Source of the DNA: Hypsibius dujardini
Taxonomy: Eukaryota; Tardigrada; Eutardigrada; Parachela; Hypsibiidae
Reading direction: 5' to 3'
DNA length: 44,919 bases
Assembly: GCA_001579985.1 (NCBI GenBank)
Contig: LRSR01007403.1
Location: 1-44,919, forward strand
Shown: one piece after another, positions 1-9,980 of the stretch
How the letters are laid out: each line of letters opens with the position of its first letter
Position numbering within the stretch: position 1 is the stretch's first letter
Made by a program: the position numbers and the translations under genes
The notes under the pieces: model-generated
What the model saw: only the letters and a program-made list of their open reading frames with translations
What the model was told of the DNA's origin: nothing
Databases searched by the model: none

Positions 1-586
1 ACTTTGAAATATTTTTTTCATGTAGACCTGCTGTAGTGATGAAGATAAAAAATTGTTTCGCCGGTAAAATTGGGCAAAATTTTTGTGTGTGATATTTCAA
101 AGTTGGGAAAACACTGGAAGATTCCGTTTTTCTGCATTTTCACTGTAAAAATGGGGATTTTTAGAACTAAATCAAATATAACTTTTTGATACCACCCCAT
201 TCCAAATTTAATTTCAAGTCGATTGGCATTAGCCAAGAAAAGGATTGAGGTCAGTGAGCGGAGTTATAGACCAACACTGGAAAGCTTTCGCTGGAATTAT
301 CGGTCATTTTTAAAAATACCCGAGGCTCCGCCTTCTGATCTCCGAAAATTATTTGGGTGATGCGAATCGACTCAGAATTGAATTTTAAATGGAACGGCGT
401 TAAAATAATTGTTTTTACGTCGGTTCTAAAGAACCACCATTTTAGAGTGAAAATGAAGGAAAATGGAATCTTCCAGTGTTTCCCAACTTTTAAATATCAC
501 ACACACATTTTGCCCAGTTTTACCGGCGAAATATTTTTTAATTTTCATCACTACAGCAGGTCTAAATGAAAAAAATATTTCAAAGT
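1..586. repeat. Foldback inverted repeat (possible DNA transposon/MITE)
   Basis: Two arms of about 230 bp (1-235 and 358-586) are diverged reverse complements separated by a loop of about 120 bp. The window opens with ACTTTGAAATATTT and the right arm ends with AAATATTTCAAAGT at 586. Open frames in the two arms translate into similar peptides (both contain NGIFQCFP), but this follows from the inverted repeat and the frames are unlikely to be genes. The left end may continue beyond the window, so no target duplication can be judged. Either a foldback transposon or a MITE would fit. Confidence 0.75.
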
Positions 587-2299
587 GATTATGAATTCGG
601 CACTTGAATAATGACCCAAGTAAGCCAGCTCACTATAAAATCTCCGACAGTACATGAAAATTTAGCGGAGAGTGCTTTCTAAAAAAAAACCTTTGGTGCT
701 TCAGCTTTTTCGGCGCTCATTCGAGTTCAGCTGTTTTATCTGAATTGTGACTTTTTTGCCAAGGTGGTTCCTGCTGCTGCTTAGTGCTCCAGTCGTCTAG
801 CTAGGTATCTGCTGGGAAAATTGATCAGATGCAATGTAACTGACTAGTTAACTCTTTTTCAGGGCGTCCGTATTCCAAAGCTCTTGGGTGGGATGGGATC
901 ATCGAAGCCTCGAATGTACATGTTGGGGATCGGGGTCACGTGAGATTGGGAATTGAGTGAGCTACGGAACGAGGGAGGCTACAGCCATATACTTCAGACA
1001 GGGACAGTTAAGTTGGAATTTATTTCATGGATGCCGAATTCAGGATAAATAAATACTACTTTCATGCACAGTCAATGTGATGAGCATTTAAATTTTTTTT
1101 GCTGTTGAGAAATATTTTTCTGACGAAACTTCAAAAGGTAGAAAACTGCAGAAAAAAAACCCCGCTTTATCTTTCTGGAAACAACGCAAAAATGAATTGT
1201 GTTTTGCATCCCTAAATTGAATTTACACTAAAAATAAATGTGAGTTTTGAATTCGTCATCTGAAATAGAAATGTGAGTGAAAGATCCATGAAGACAGCCT
1301 TTTGATCGAGTTTTACAAGAAACGCTTTGCTTTTACTGAAGGTAAAGCAGTTTACCCCTTACATTACGCAACGTAAGGGAATAATGGGAATAATTATGGG
1401 AATAACTAACATGCACTATGTTTTTCCTATCATTTATGTAAGAATATTACGAGGGATACTTAAAAGCCTGCGCACGATTGAGAGCCGTTAGACCTCTTCG
1501 TAGCTCAACTAAATATCAGGCAAGTTATCAGGAAACAAATAACAACAAATATATTATGCGTTTTACAAAATTCAGATACTAGTACATTCTGGGAAATTCT
1601 GACAATAGTTGAAAACAAGAAATTTACACTACGCCGTTTCAGCCAGTCCGCGAGGCTAATAAGACTGGCCTTCGGGATTATTCAGATATTATATGACTAA
1701 AACCTTGACCTTTGCTGTACCAGCCCCTCTCGTCGTCACCAATCTACTGCAAGGTGGAGCCTATTTTATTGGTGCGTAATCAAGGGTCCAGACCACTCAC
1801 CCGCGCTTTTTTGATGACGTAATATGTGGATAATTCCTTTCTAATAATTTTATTACCTTATAAAATCAAACTCGAGTTTCTTTTGCCTACGCCAACGCTT
1901 ACGCCAAGGATAAAAACGCACTATAAACATCTCTGATGAAATTGCTCGGAAACATCTTTAAATTTAAATCGGAAATTAAGCAAGCACAATCAAGATGCTT
2001 TTTGGGGGCGTTTTGCAAAATTTCTTATTTATTTGACGCGTTGTTCAGTTGGTTCAGTCGTAGTTCAGTCAGTTCAGTGAAAATCCGAAAATATTTGCGT
2101 TTTCATTGTGTTCCTGGACATGATAACTCTTTTTCTCAGCGGATTCAGAAATCTCGCTTAATTTTAGGGGTATCTAGCTAGAATTTGACTATTAAACATC
2201 AACGACCGTAATTATCGCAATTCTTGTACAATGTTAGTTATTAATTGTTTACATTTTCAGTATTACAATTTTGGGTGGTGCTCAAGTTTGCTGTATGTA
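587..2299. other. Gene-free stretch
   Basis: I see no convincing gene here. At 2042-2079 there is a short irregular run of GTTCAGT-type units. The open frame at 1936-2181 shows no domain, has no supporting exon and overlaps that run. Confidence 0.5.
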
Positions 2300-4063
2300 C
2301 TGTAGCGACGCGGTTCTAAGGTGCAACGCAAATTGCGCAATCCGTATATATAGCCCCGGGTGTGCGTACAAAACCACCTACCCGCTGAAATGCGCCTGTC
2401 TTCAGTCAAGCAATTTACCAACGGCACACATACTTAGTGATCTTCACAAATCTTCATCACTTTCTTCGGCAAAGGACGCTTCGTTGAAACAACTTATCTC
2501 TAGAAAAGACTGCTCATTATCAAGATTTTTCTCGACACCATCCATACCTTCGACAGGACTATCCTCTGACACTAAATTGGCACCAATAAATGACTTTATT
2601 GTGCACGAAATAGAGACTCTTTCTCACGCAGTTGTCACCGTATTAATAAAATCCTGACCTCCTGGCTTTTTCATGTAACCTTTCTTTGTGAAAGCGCGAT
2701 GATTCCTTCTCCAATTGTGATATTCCTGCCGGTAGTTTTCCTTGAAGGGCTTGTTCACGCCAACGTCGAGGGGTTGCATCTTCCCTGTCATTCCGACAGG
2801 CACGAATATTTGTTGAACGTTTCAGATAAAAGGCCATCCTCCGACTTGTGCACCCTTGCCTGGTCTCTGACTAACACACGAAGCCGCTGATCGGGAAAAA
2901 GGTGTGATCGATCCACTCGACTTCCAATTTTTGCGACCACCAAGCGCTGAGCGAGCTTCGAACAATCACATTTCCGGGCACAATAAGCGATTTCAGTATC
3001 TTGTCCGAGAGTTGACCGGTCTTTTTTGCGCCTTTGAACACGATTACGGCAGGGAAATTGCCACCATCAGCCTGCATCGTAGGAAGAATGGTGAAGCCCT
3101 CTTTATCTCCCGGTGGATGAATGATATTCACCTATAGCAAGTGATAATTTGATTGATTGAGTGTTGCCAAAGTGGTCCGTTCATTCGAGTGATTGATTGA
3201 TCTGTTCATCGATTGATTACTTCTTTTGCCCCAAGCGGTGAGATGGTCTTCGGGTGTGATGAAACCAGCCTGGACATGGTTGTATCGGAGTTAAGAAGGT
3301 CCGCTAAAGGCAATTTTTGGACAAGAACAATGTCAGTGATGGTGTCGAGAAATTCTTCTTGCTCTTTCTGTCAAACACAACAATTAACACATCAGGTTCC
3401 TGACAAAAGCAGCAAACGCAATCAATCAATCAAGAACCATGTTATCCTTCATCGATCAATCAAAGCATTAAACAAAGCAATTTACAATGTTTTCCAGCGT
3501 AAACGTCCCTTCCTGGCTATATGCGTTGGCACGCGGTAGACTAAATCCATTCGTTTCTTAAATTGATTGACCCAGCCATTAGACGCACTAAACCCCGGTA
3601 TTCCTTCCCCTCTGAACGCTCCTCCAAGACCCATCTGCGAAGCTCTTTCTCCAGCTCCGAATACATGCATTCGCGGCCTTTTCCCTCAGGAACATTTTCA
3701 AATCTTTGCACTGCAACTGCCCTCCACACCGATGAATCAAAACTCCATTCATTCCCAGAGCGTGCAAGAGATCAATCAACCGAAAAAGCAAGCTCTTACG
3801 TTAGCCACCGGCGGAGGGTAGCCTCTCCGATTTTCTCCGCTCTGGCAAATTCTCGCTGAAACAATTCATGAGGCAAAGACCAACGTTCCAAAATTGTATT
3901 TCTTTGGTTTTCGGTAAAACAAATTCTGGCATTTTAAACAGAAACGATAGATTTTTAACGGCAAAAACTTGGAATAAAATATTTAAGGCAATGCACACGG
4001 AGTGGTGGGCAAAACACCCCGGGGGCGTGGCTAAAACTGCGCCTTAGAATCGCGTCGCTACAA
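2300..4063. mobile_element. pogo/Tigger-type DNA transposon, decayed
   Basis: The terminal inverted repeats are 2300-2325 (begins CTGTAGCGACGCG) and 4038-4063 (reverse complement begins TTGTAGCGACGCG), matching at about 23 of 26 positions. TA flanks both ends (2298-2299 and 4064-4065), as expected for target duplication in the Tc1/mariner-pogo superfamily. The minus strand between them carries a decayed CENP-B/Tigger-like transposase. The element is about 1.76 kb. The frameshifts and stops inside make it non-autonomous today. Confidence 0.85.
2444..3975 (-). pseudogene. pogo/Tigger (CENP-B/DDE_1) transposase pseudogene with introns
   Basis: Read on the minus strand. Around 3800-3900 a helix-turn-helix segment (EFAR...GEATLRRWL) ends at a splice donor. 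A CENP-B-like part follows (LEKELRRWVLEERSEGK, then FSASNGWVNQFKKR one frame over, so a frameshift lies near 3600). The DDE_1 part includes GAKE then VNIIHPPGD, with QADGGNFPAVIVFKG. The C-terminal segment GMTGKMQPLDVGVNKPFK (about 2750-2790) and the following TIKSFIGANLVSED part lie in further frames, and the acidic tail ends at 2444-2446. Three GT..AG introns are readable: from 3799 to about 3735, 3368-3485 and 3132-3220. Each contains TTGATTGAT-like motifs. A functional enzyme would cut and paste the element at TA sites; this one is broken by several frameshifts. Confidence 0.8.
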
Positions 4064-4486
4064 TAATAAGTTTTGATTAGGAATTATTGTTAGCAGTAAA
4101 GTTAAATTACATGGCGCTCTGCAATACGTACCAGAGCTCAGACGTCAAAGATGATGTGCTTTTGAATTTCTGCTTAGTTTTTATATATATATCTTAGTTA
4201 ATTTTTATATAACATTTTTACATTTTTAATAATTTTACTAGTTGTTAACACCAAGGCTCGATGTTTCTCCAGTGCATGCAGCAGCTCACGCAGCGAGCAG
4301 ATGAATGAATATCAATTAATGTGTAAGTCAAGGAAACATAAAATTTCCTTCTCATCCAAAAGTTCCAGGACCAAAACTTCAACAATAAAACTCTCCACCG
4401 CAAAAAATTATCTGTGCATCAGGTGTGTTTCTAATCCTAAAGCAAGCATCCTCCCTCTCACACAAAGACATGTGAGAGCACGCATG
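4064..4486. other. Intergenic, AT-rich
   Basis: I see no gene. An AT-rich segment around 4180-4240 separates the pogo element from the end of the GPCR pseudogene. Confidence 0.4.
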
Positions 4487-4956
4487 CTACTTGAAACAAC
4501 AACTCATCAATCGATTGAGGTCAGCACGAAGATTGTCCATGACAAGGTAAGAGATGATGGGACTCAACCAGGCGTGCGCAAACTGGCCGAAATACTGCAC
4601 CGTGAAGAATGTCGCATTCCAATAACCACCCATGATAAGTGACCATGAGAAAGAAGATGTTATTCGGCGTTCCGCAGAGCACCATTTTTACCACCAGAAA
4701 CGTCAGCGAACGGATTTTCGTGCTATGGTTGAGAAAGGAGCGTCGTGGTGTTATTGACATCGGACCCTTTTGTTGAACAATCGATTGACCCTTGACTGAA
4801 TCATTTTCCTCAATGGTGACGGATTTCTGAGGGAACTAGTCCGGTGGTGTACTTTCAAATCGTATCCTCACCCTTATCTGCTTCTCCCTCCGTCGACTAT
4901 GCAGCTTAATTAATACTACAACGTAGATCAAAACAATCACAATCTCTGGTAAACTG
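4487..4956 (-). pseudogene. GPCR pseudogene, 3' half (TM5-TM7), split by LTR insertion
   Basis: This is the distal part of a class A GPCR pseudogene whose 5' half is at 7915-8426. On the minus strand it shows TM5 (SLPEIVIVLIYVVVLIKL), an in-frame stop in loop 3, then TM6 with LCGTPNN (CWTPNN in the intact paralogue at 9981-11030). One frameshift later come WNATFFTVQYFGQFAHAW and LSPIISY of TM7, with a stop at 4487-4489. Joined to the upstream half it is collinear with the intact gene once the retroelement is removed. The copy has one frameshift and one nonsense codon, so it cannot make a receptor. The identification rests on near-continuous similarity to the paralogue in the same window. Confidence 0.85.
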
Positions 4957-5248
4957 TGTCGCGGGGAAATCATGTTGTGTTGTCTGCAGTGCCGGGCCAG
5001 ATGACCAGTGCCCGGCCCGTCTTATCTCTTTCGCGACCGTCTGACCAGTGCTGGACAGCGGTCAGCTATCTTATCTTATCTTATCTTAGCCATTTTTGAT
5101 GGCTTCGACTTTTCCACATCCTCCCGTCTCCGACGAGTAGATGTGGAAAAGTTCAAGCAGTCAGTGTGACTGTTCCTTTCTCTTTCTTCTTTTGTGTCCC
5201 ATTAAAAGCCAAGCCACCATTTTCCTTACAAGAAAGAGCCACGCGACA
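4957..5248 (+). repeat. 5' LTR of the gag-only element (292 bp)
   Basis: It begins TGTCGCGGGG and ends CGCGACA, giving the 7-bp inverted termini TGTCGCG/CGCGACA. The left edge is fixed by the ACTG target duplication just before it. Positions 5091-5248 match 7757-7914 with one mismatch (G versus A near the end). Positions 4957-5090 have no counterpart at the 3' end. Confidence 0.85.
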
Positions 5249-5263
5249 TGGACGTCGTACCGA
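5249..5263 (+). promoter_or_regulatory. Putative primer-binding site
   Basis: TGGACGTCGTACCGA lies directly after the LTR end. The larger element at 25489 carries TGGAGGTCGTACCGA two bases after its LTR (14 of 15 identical). The position and the TGG start fit a tRNA primer site, but I could not match it to a standard tRNA 3' end, so the primer is unknown. Confidence 0.55.
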
Positions 5264-5689
5264 GCTCGTTTTTTTAACGAGATCTCGCATTTTTTATTTC
5301 ATGTTTTAAACATATTTATATTACTATACCCCAGGAGTGTGTTTGGAGTGTTTTGTGTGGGTGGATGTTGGGATTTTGAGTGGCGAAATCGTTGTTTTGC
5401 GCCGATTAATCAGGTCACCGCGGCGGAAACGGATCAACCCTCAACTACATCGCACCAAATCACCTGCAAGGTAAGATTGGCGATGAAGAAATTGTTGGAA
5501 AACAGTTTCGGAAAGTTTTAGTCAATTTGTTTTGTGAATGTCTGCATGTCTAGATGTCTTAATGCATGCTAAGACGTGTCTGTAATCGCCAGGGGGCGCT
5601 GTGTTGCCAATTTTAAGGGGCGTGGTCTCAAGGACCATGGGGTCGAAGACAGCCCCACCCAGGGGGTCGGGGGTGTGGCCACTAGGGGG

Positions 5690-5851
5690 TGACCGATTTT
5701 GACGCCACGTGACGTATGGTTCAGGGTGACCGATTTAGACGGCGCTTGACGTATGGTGCAGGTTGACCGATTTTGACGCCGCGTAGCGTATGGTGCAGGG
5801 TGACCGATTTAGACGCCGCGTGACGTATGGTGCAGGATGACCGAATTCACC
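5690..5851 (+). repeat. 37-bp tandem repeat in the gag leader
   Basis: There are four full copies (5690-5726, 5727-5763, 5764-5800, 5801-5837) and a partial fifth. Each begins TGACCGATTT and contains GACGTATGGT or a close variant. They lie about 100 bp upstream of the gag start, inside the retroelement leader. Possible roles are packaging or regulation, but nothing in the sequence decides this. Confidence 0.9.
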
Positions 5852-5948
5852 ACCCTCGCTCGTACTGGCCAGACTTGGCTGAAACAGCGCATTTTCGCAT
5901 AGGCACTTTGAACTTTTGTTGTATTTTATGTATTTATAGTTCAGTTAG

Positions 5949-7628
5949 TTGGTGTGCATGAACCAACCTCGTCGGGGAAGGTCGGGAACCGACCTCAGAG
6001 GAGTAAGTGTGAGGGACTTAGCAGCATTATTGCCAGTTCAGAAGAAAGCGGAGAAAGGGACAATGTCAGTTAGCGAGGAAGAATTAGTTCAGGAGATTGG
6101 AGAAAGTTTGAAAGTTTTTGAAATGAGGAAGCAATTGAAGAAAGTCAAGTCCGTCCAAAAGGACGACGACGAGGACGAAAGTCGGGACCCACAGGACCAG
6201 TCAATCAGGCCCTGTCCGATCAGCCCACAGGTGATGCCGAGGCGAAGTCTTCGCCGCCCGGCAACTAGGGACTTGAGCAACGACGAGGATGAGGATGATC
6301 AGAAATCCGAAAATATTCAAGCTTTGATGAATCTGCTCACGGGAAAGTCAGGCACGCGTTTGAGACGGGACCGAGGCCAAGAGGGCTTCGAGGTTCCAAG
6401 ACAATCCCGTCCGCCCAAGGAACTTCCGACCTTTCGAGGAGACCGAGGCGAGGACGCAGTTGAGTTTCTAATGCAATTTGAGCGCGTCGGATCACACCAC
6501 AAGTGGGACGACGCCGAGAAACTCAATTACCTCTTCCTCGCTCTCAAAGGCAACGCAATGGATTGGCATCAGTCCATGTCGACTCGCGCGATTTGGACAG
6601 AGATGCGCCAGGCCTTTCTGAAGGCCTTCGGGAAGCAGTGGGTAGATATGTCTCTGGACGAAAAGACGACGCATCGTCTTGCTCGCGAAGAGCCGTACTC
6701 GTACGCCACGCGCATCTTGCGGAATTTGGAGCACACACATCCGGGAGCTTCGGAGCACGACAGAGTTTTGCAGTTGATGTGTCAGTTACCCAAGAATCTA
6801 AAGCCTCATTTCGTGCGCCGTGATCCTCCAAAGTCGGTTCAGGAATTTACTGAGGATCTTCAGAACGCTGCGCGCATTCAATGTCTTCACGAGGAAAGTG
6901 TCTTAGAGAATGGAAATCTCGGACTCCTCCATGCAATCCTGCAAAATCCCGCCTTAGAATATTCATCTGCTCTGGTGAAACGCTTCCAAGCCAGCGGTTC
7001 GAGCGCGGCCCCTGTTCTTGCGGCATATGAAGGTCCGTCCGTCGCGCGTCAGATGGAAAACACTACAAAGTCGGCTAACACCGACCTTCAGATGAAAGCA
7101 TTGGCGGACGAAATCGCAAGCCTGAAAGTCGCGCTTCAAAAACAGAGCGATGACGCTCGTCGAAATTCCATGCCCGCTCCAGGCGGTAATTCCCAGACTA
7201 ACTTTCGTGGAAAACGACCTGAAGCCAGAACTTGTCATCACTGCAAGCGTGTGGGTCATATCGAAAAGGATTGCTACTCTAAGAACGGCTTTCCGAACCG
7301 AAATCCATCCAGAAATTCCAACCGCTTTTCGGCTCCAATCAATTTTGGTCAGTCGTTCCAGCAACACCAGTACCCGAGTCCACAATATTTCGCTCCCACT
7401 CAGTATCCCAATCAACTTCAGCCGTTTCAAAATCAACCATACTATGTTAATTCGACTCCTCCACTTCAGCCTCCGTTTGTCTCCGCAGCTCCTCCCTCAC
7501 AACTTGCCCTCCCTGCCTCGCAGTATTTCACTTCCGCTCATCAAAACGTAAAGAAAAACGTACCCCCTCATCAAATTCCCGTTCAAAATACGTCGCCAGT
7601 GCAGAATGTCTGGACCAGCTCTCCGTAA
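5949..7628 (+). CDS. gag: Gag polyprotein of Ty3/gypsy-like element (559 aa, intact)
   Basis: This structural protein would build the cytoplasmic virus-like particle that packages element RNA. The first ~150 residues are charged and low-complexity (acidic run DDDEDES). A Retrotrans_gag capsid region follows at about residues 155-320, with the hallmarks LPTFRG, FERV, LKGNAMDWH and FLKAFG. A helical, possibly coiled segment precedes one CCHC zinc knuckle starting near residue 429 (CHHCKRVGHIEKDC). The C-terminus is rich in Q, P, N and Y. There is no internal stop, which agrees with the nearly identical LTR pieces. The pol frame overlaps the 3' end in the -1 frame. The first ATG was taken; a downstream Met at the MSVSEEE segment is also possible. 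Confidence 0.9.
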   Translation: MVCMNQPRRGRSGTDLRGVSVRDLAALLPVQKKAEKGTMSVSEEELVQEIGESLKVFEMRKQLKKVKSVQKDDDEDESRDPQDQSIRPCPISPQVMPRRSLRRPATRDLSNDEDEDDQKSENIQALMNLLTGKSGTRLRRDRGQEGFEVPRQSRPPKELPTFRGDRGEDAVEFLMQFERVGSHHKWDDAEKLNYLFLALKGNAMDWHQSMSTRAIWTEMRQAFLKAFGKQWVDMSLDEKTTHRLAREEPYSYATRILRNLEHTHPGASEHDRVLQLMCQLPKNLKPHFVRRDPPKSVQEFTEDLQNAARIQCLHEESVLENGNLGLLHAILQNPALEYSSALVKRFQASGSSAAPVLAAYEGPSVARQMENTTKSANTDLQMKALADEIASLKVALQKQSDDARRNSMPAPGGNSQTNFRGKRPEARTCHHCKRVGHIEKDCYSKNGFPNRNPSRNSNRFSAPINFGQSFQQHQYPSPQYFAPTQYPNQLQPFQNQPYYVNSTPPLQPPFVSAAPPSQLALPASQYFTSAHQNVKKNVPPHQIPVQNTSPVQNVWTSSP

Positions 7629-7762
7629 GCCGGGAGCAGTCAGCCATCTTTAAACTAGCCGCTGCCAATGGTCGGGCGAATTGTGCAGATGTGTTAGTGC
7701 CCGTCTTTTCCGTCAGTGTTGTTGGATGTCTAGTGTGCCCTGTTACTGTTTGTGGGCATTTT
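7451..7762 (+). pseudogene. pol: Start of pol (protease N-terminus), truncated by deletion
   Basis: In the -1 frame relative to gag, an open frame runs from 7451 past the gag stop at 7626-7628 and encodes FKLAAANGRANCADVLVPVF followed by VCPVTVCGH, which looks like the lead-in to a retropepsin. It then runs directly into LTR sequence at about 7757 and stops. The DSG/DTG active site and everything after it are missing. The arrangement implies an ancestral gag-pol -1 frameshift within 7451-7626. Confidence 0.6.
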
Positions 7763-7914
7763 TGATGGCTTCGACTTTTCCACATCCTCCCGTCTCCGAC
7801 GAGTAGATGTGGAAAAGTTCAAGCAGTCAGTGTGACTGTTCCTTTCTCTTTCTTCTTTTGTGTCCCATTAAAAGCCAAGCCACCATTTTCCTTACAAGAA
7901 AGAGCCACACGACA
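7757..7914 (+). repeat. 3' LTR fragment of the gag-only element
   Basis: These 158 bp match the 5' LTR from 5091 to 5248 with one mismatch. The first ~134 bp of the LTR are absent and pol coding sequence lies directly to the left. This indicates a deletion after insertion, with a junction at the shared CATTTTTGATGG. ACTG (7915-7918) follows as the target duplication. Confidence 0.85.
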
Positions 7915-8426
7915 ACTGAAGCAAATGACCTCTTCCATACACACCTAAGATTGCTGGATGGAGAGGTCTGACAGACACTTAAAATAGGGGTCCGTTACAT
8001 TGCCACGCCCCCAAATGATGACCGGTAGTTCGACTGCGTGAACCGTGATCCAGGCTGCAAGGGTGAGTAGTAGAGCAAGCCTTCGGGTATGCCGGTGACG
8101 GTAGTTGAAGGGGAAAGTCACCGCTCAGAGACGATTTCCTGCGATGAGGACAAGACTGAATCGGTTAACTGACGTGGACAGTCGACCACCGTAATGTCGG
8201 AAGAAGGTACAACTGGCTGCGCTGACGTTGAGGGGGGGATGCAGACGTTGAGGGGGGTACGCAGGCCGGAACGGAGTGCGAATGTAGCCAGTATGATGCC
8301 GTTGAGGAGGAGTGTGGCCACGGCGGAGAAAGCCACGAATCAGTTCGTGCTGACTTGCGGTACGACAAAGGCGGTTGCAGGATGAATCATAGTGAAACTC
8401 CGGGTAATGTTCGAAAAATTTGCCAT
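7915..8426 (-). pseudogene. GPCR pseudogene, 5' half (TM1, TM3-TM4, loop 2)
   Basis: It starts at an ATG at 8424-8426 (MANFSNITRS), then gives TM1 (FVAFSAVATLLLNGII), matching FTAFSCLATLVLNGIL of the intact paralogue. TM2 is deleted at a duplicated CCCCCCTCAACGTC run near 8229-8255, and the frame shifts there. SCTFFRHYGG, SVNRF and GNRL follow (TM3), then VTFPFNYRHRHT and the TM4/loop 2 part LPVIIWGRGNV, ending EEVICFS at the LTR insertion. TGA codons at 8340-8342 and 8125-8127 replace two tryptophans present in the paralogue. The copy was probably already non-functional when the retroelement arrived, but the order is inferred. Confidence 0.88.
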
Positions 8427-8661
8427 AATTATTATGAGCCTTTAGAGAGAATAATAAAGTGCAAAAGTATATCGTAACAATTCTAGCAAGCGATGTACAG
8501 TGAAAACCCTAGACGTCCTTTCTAACAAATAACATACAGTAAATACGTCACTGTGAGGCAACTGCAAAGTCGGAGAGCGGTTACCCCCCCCCCCAGCAGG
8601 TACAATGACTCGAGCACAGGCAAATTTCACGCCTATCTTCATTCGTTAGTTTGGTACAATA

Positions 8662-9001
8662 GAGACGTTTGAGCAAACCGGAGTAAGCGTAACCTAAATT
8701 TAAGCGTAAGACCAGCTAAATTTACACTTACGACTGGATATTTAAGCACTCGACGTAAGGATCTGGGCGTAAGGCGCAAAAGCAGAAAATTCCAAGGAAA
8801 TTATTCTACTTTGAACTGAACTTCCACTAAAATTTTTTTACTCTTTTCTTACGGCGAAACTCAAGGCCCATTGCCCCTTAAGTCAAGTAGTAGCGTAAGA
8901 AAGTAACCTTAAGAGAGGCCACACCCCTTGCCTCATTCCTATTGGTCCGTGTCCTTAAGTTTACGCTTACGTTACGCTTACGCCGACTGCTTAAACGTCC
9001 C
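8662..9001. mobile_element. MITE with ~30-bp inverted ends
   Basis: Left end GAGACGTTTGAGCA and right end TGCTTAAACGTCCC are imperfect inverted repeats. The similarity continues inward through GTAAGCGTAAC motifs. TA lies on both sides (8660-8661 and 9002-9003). The 340-bp interior has no open frame of note and is full of TAAGCGTAA-like words. A TA duplication suggests a Tc1/mariner-type source. Confidence 0.7.
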
Positions 9002-9003
9002 TA

Positions 9004-9980
9004 ATTCATTGTAATTGTAAGTGAATTATCCTCGGGAGTTTTCCTGCTAGATATCCATGTAGCAGATTTGCAGATGCTGTAAAATCAATAGAAAACGAAA
9101 CCTTTTGGCTAGTCCTGTCAGTTTCATGTGATATAGGGGCTGGTAATTGTGCTTAATAGAGTTCCAGGGAGCGCGGGGCCGGAAGAGTTTAATGCGCTTA
9201 ATAAGTAAATAAATGACTGGTTTTGGTCAAGGTATTGGTTGGCTATTTATTTTAATTTCCAAACGTCGCATTGCACCGGAGATAATTCTCAGCTTGAGGC
9301 AGCGAAACTTTCTCAATAAAAAAAAACTAAAAAGCAAACAAATTAGAGAACAGAAAACAATAAGCAGTAAATAGAGGAGAGTAAGGCAGATGGGAAAAGA
9401 GAAAAACGAGGGTCAGATTTTCAATTTTAGATTTTTCACCCAGAGTCAAGGGAACCAGAGGTCTTGCGCTGACAAATGTTTTTTTTGTAAACAGTTATGG
9501 CTTATAAGCCAAAAAGACCAGTAGCGAATTGAGGAAAACTCGAAAGGGGATGGCTAGCCTGAAGCAAGGAGCGAGGTTAGCAACTTAAGAAATCCAAAAA
9601 TCATTGGCCCCCTTGCTCTGNNNNGGGGAACAATGAAGAAGGCTACTTATAGCTAGTGATTTTAGGGAGCTACAGCCTGACGCCGCAGAGAATACATTGT
9701 TAAGGATTAATGATTGGGATCAGCATGTCAGCCACTTTTTCGGCATATCCGACCTAAGGCGAAGGTTTTTATGCCAAGCCTCTTCCACGTTTTCAATCGC
9801 TGGTTTTGTGTGACGTGGTTCATCAAGCGCATGCAACATACAATGTTGAAGTCAACATTCGATAATATACTAGAAACGGCTTGCATGTCTCAAAATATTA
9901 CTAAATTGGGGTGAGTGGAGCTTAGAAAATAGACTCTGTCCGGTCTCAACTTTGACGTCATTGTTGAACGCCTTTTGTTA
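9004..9980. other. Gene-free stretch with small assembly gap
   Basis: I see no gene. A run of four N occupies 9621-9624. The sequence is AT-rich with A-runs around 9310-9360. Confidence 0.45.

Larger units (their letters stand above)
4957..7914 (+). mobile_element. Young Ty3/gypsy-like LTR element, gag-only, nested in GPCR pseudogene
   Basis: The element starts TGTCGCGGGG and ends CGACA, and is flanked by the 4-bp direct duplication ACTG (4953-4956 and 7915-7918). Removing it restores the reading of the GPCR pseudogene between extracellular loop 2 and TM5. It holds a complete 5' LTR, a primer-binding-like site, a long leader with 37-bp repeats, an intact gag frame, the first codons of pol and a 3' LTR lacking its U3 part. 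The shared LTR portion (158 bp) differs at one base, so the insertion is recent. Protease, RT, RNase H and integrase are missing, so any movement would need help in trans. Confidence 0.88.

Noticed and set aside
1936-2181. 81-residue open frame
   Set aside because: Repeat-derived (GTTCAGT units), with no similarity to anything else in the window.
5141-5521. 126-residue open frame through the 5' LTR and leader
   Set aside because: It overlaps the LTR and primer site, has no domain, and is better explained as non-coding leader of the retroelement.
6963-7436. 157-residue frame on the minus strand
   Set aside because: It lies wholly within the intact gag on the plus strand and has no recognisable domain; it is a shadow.
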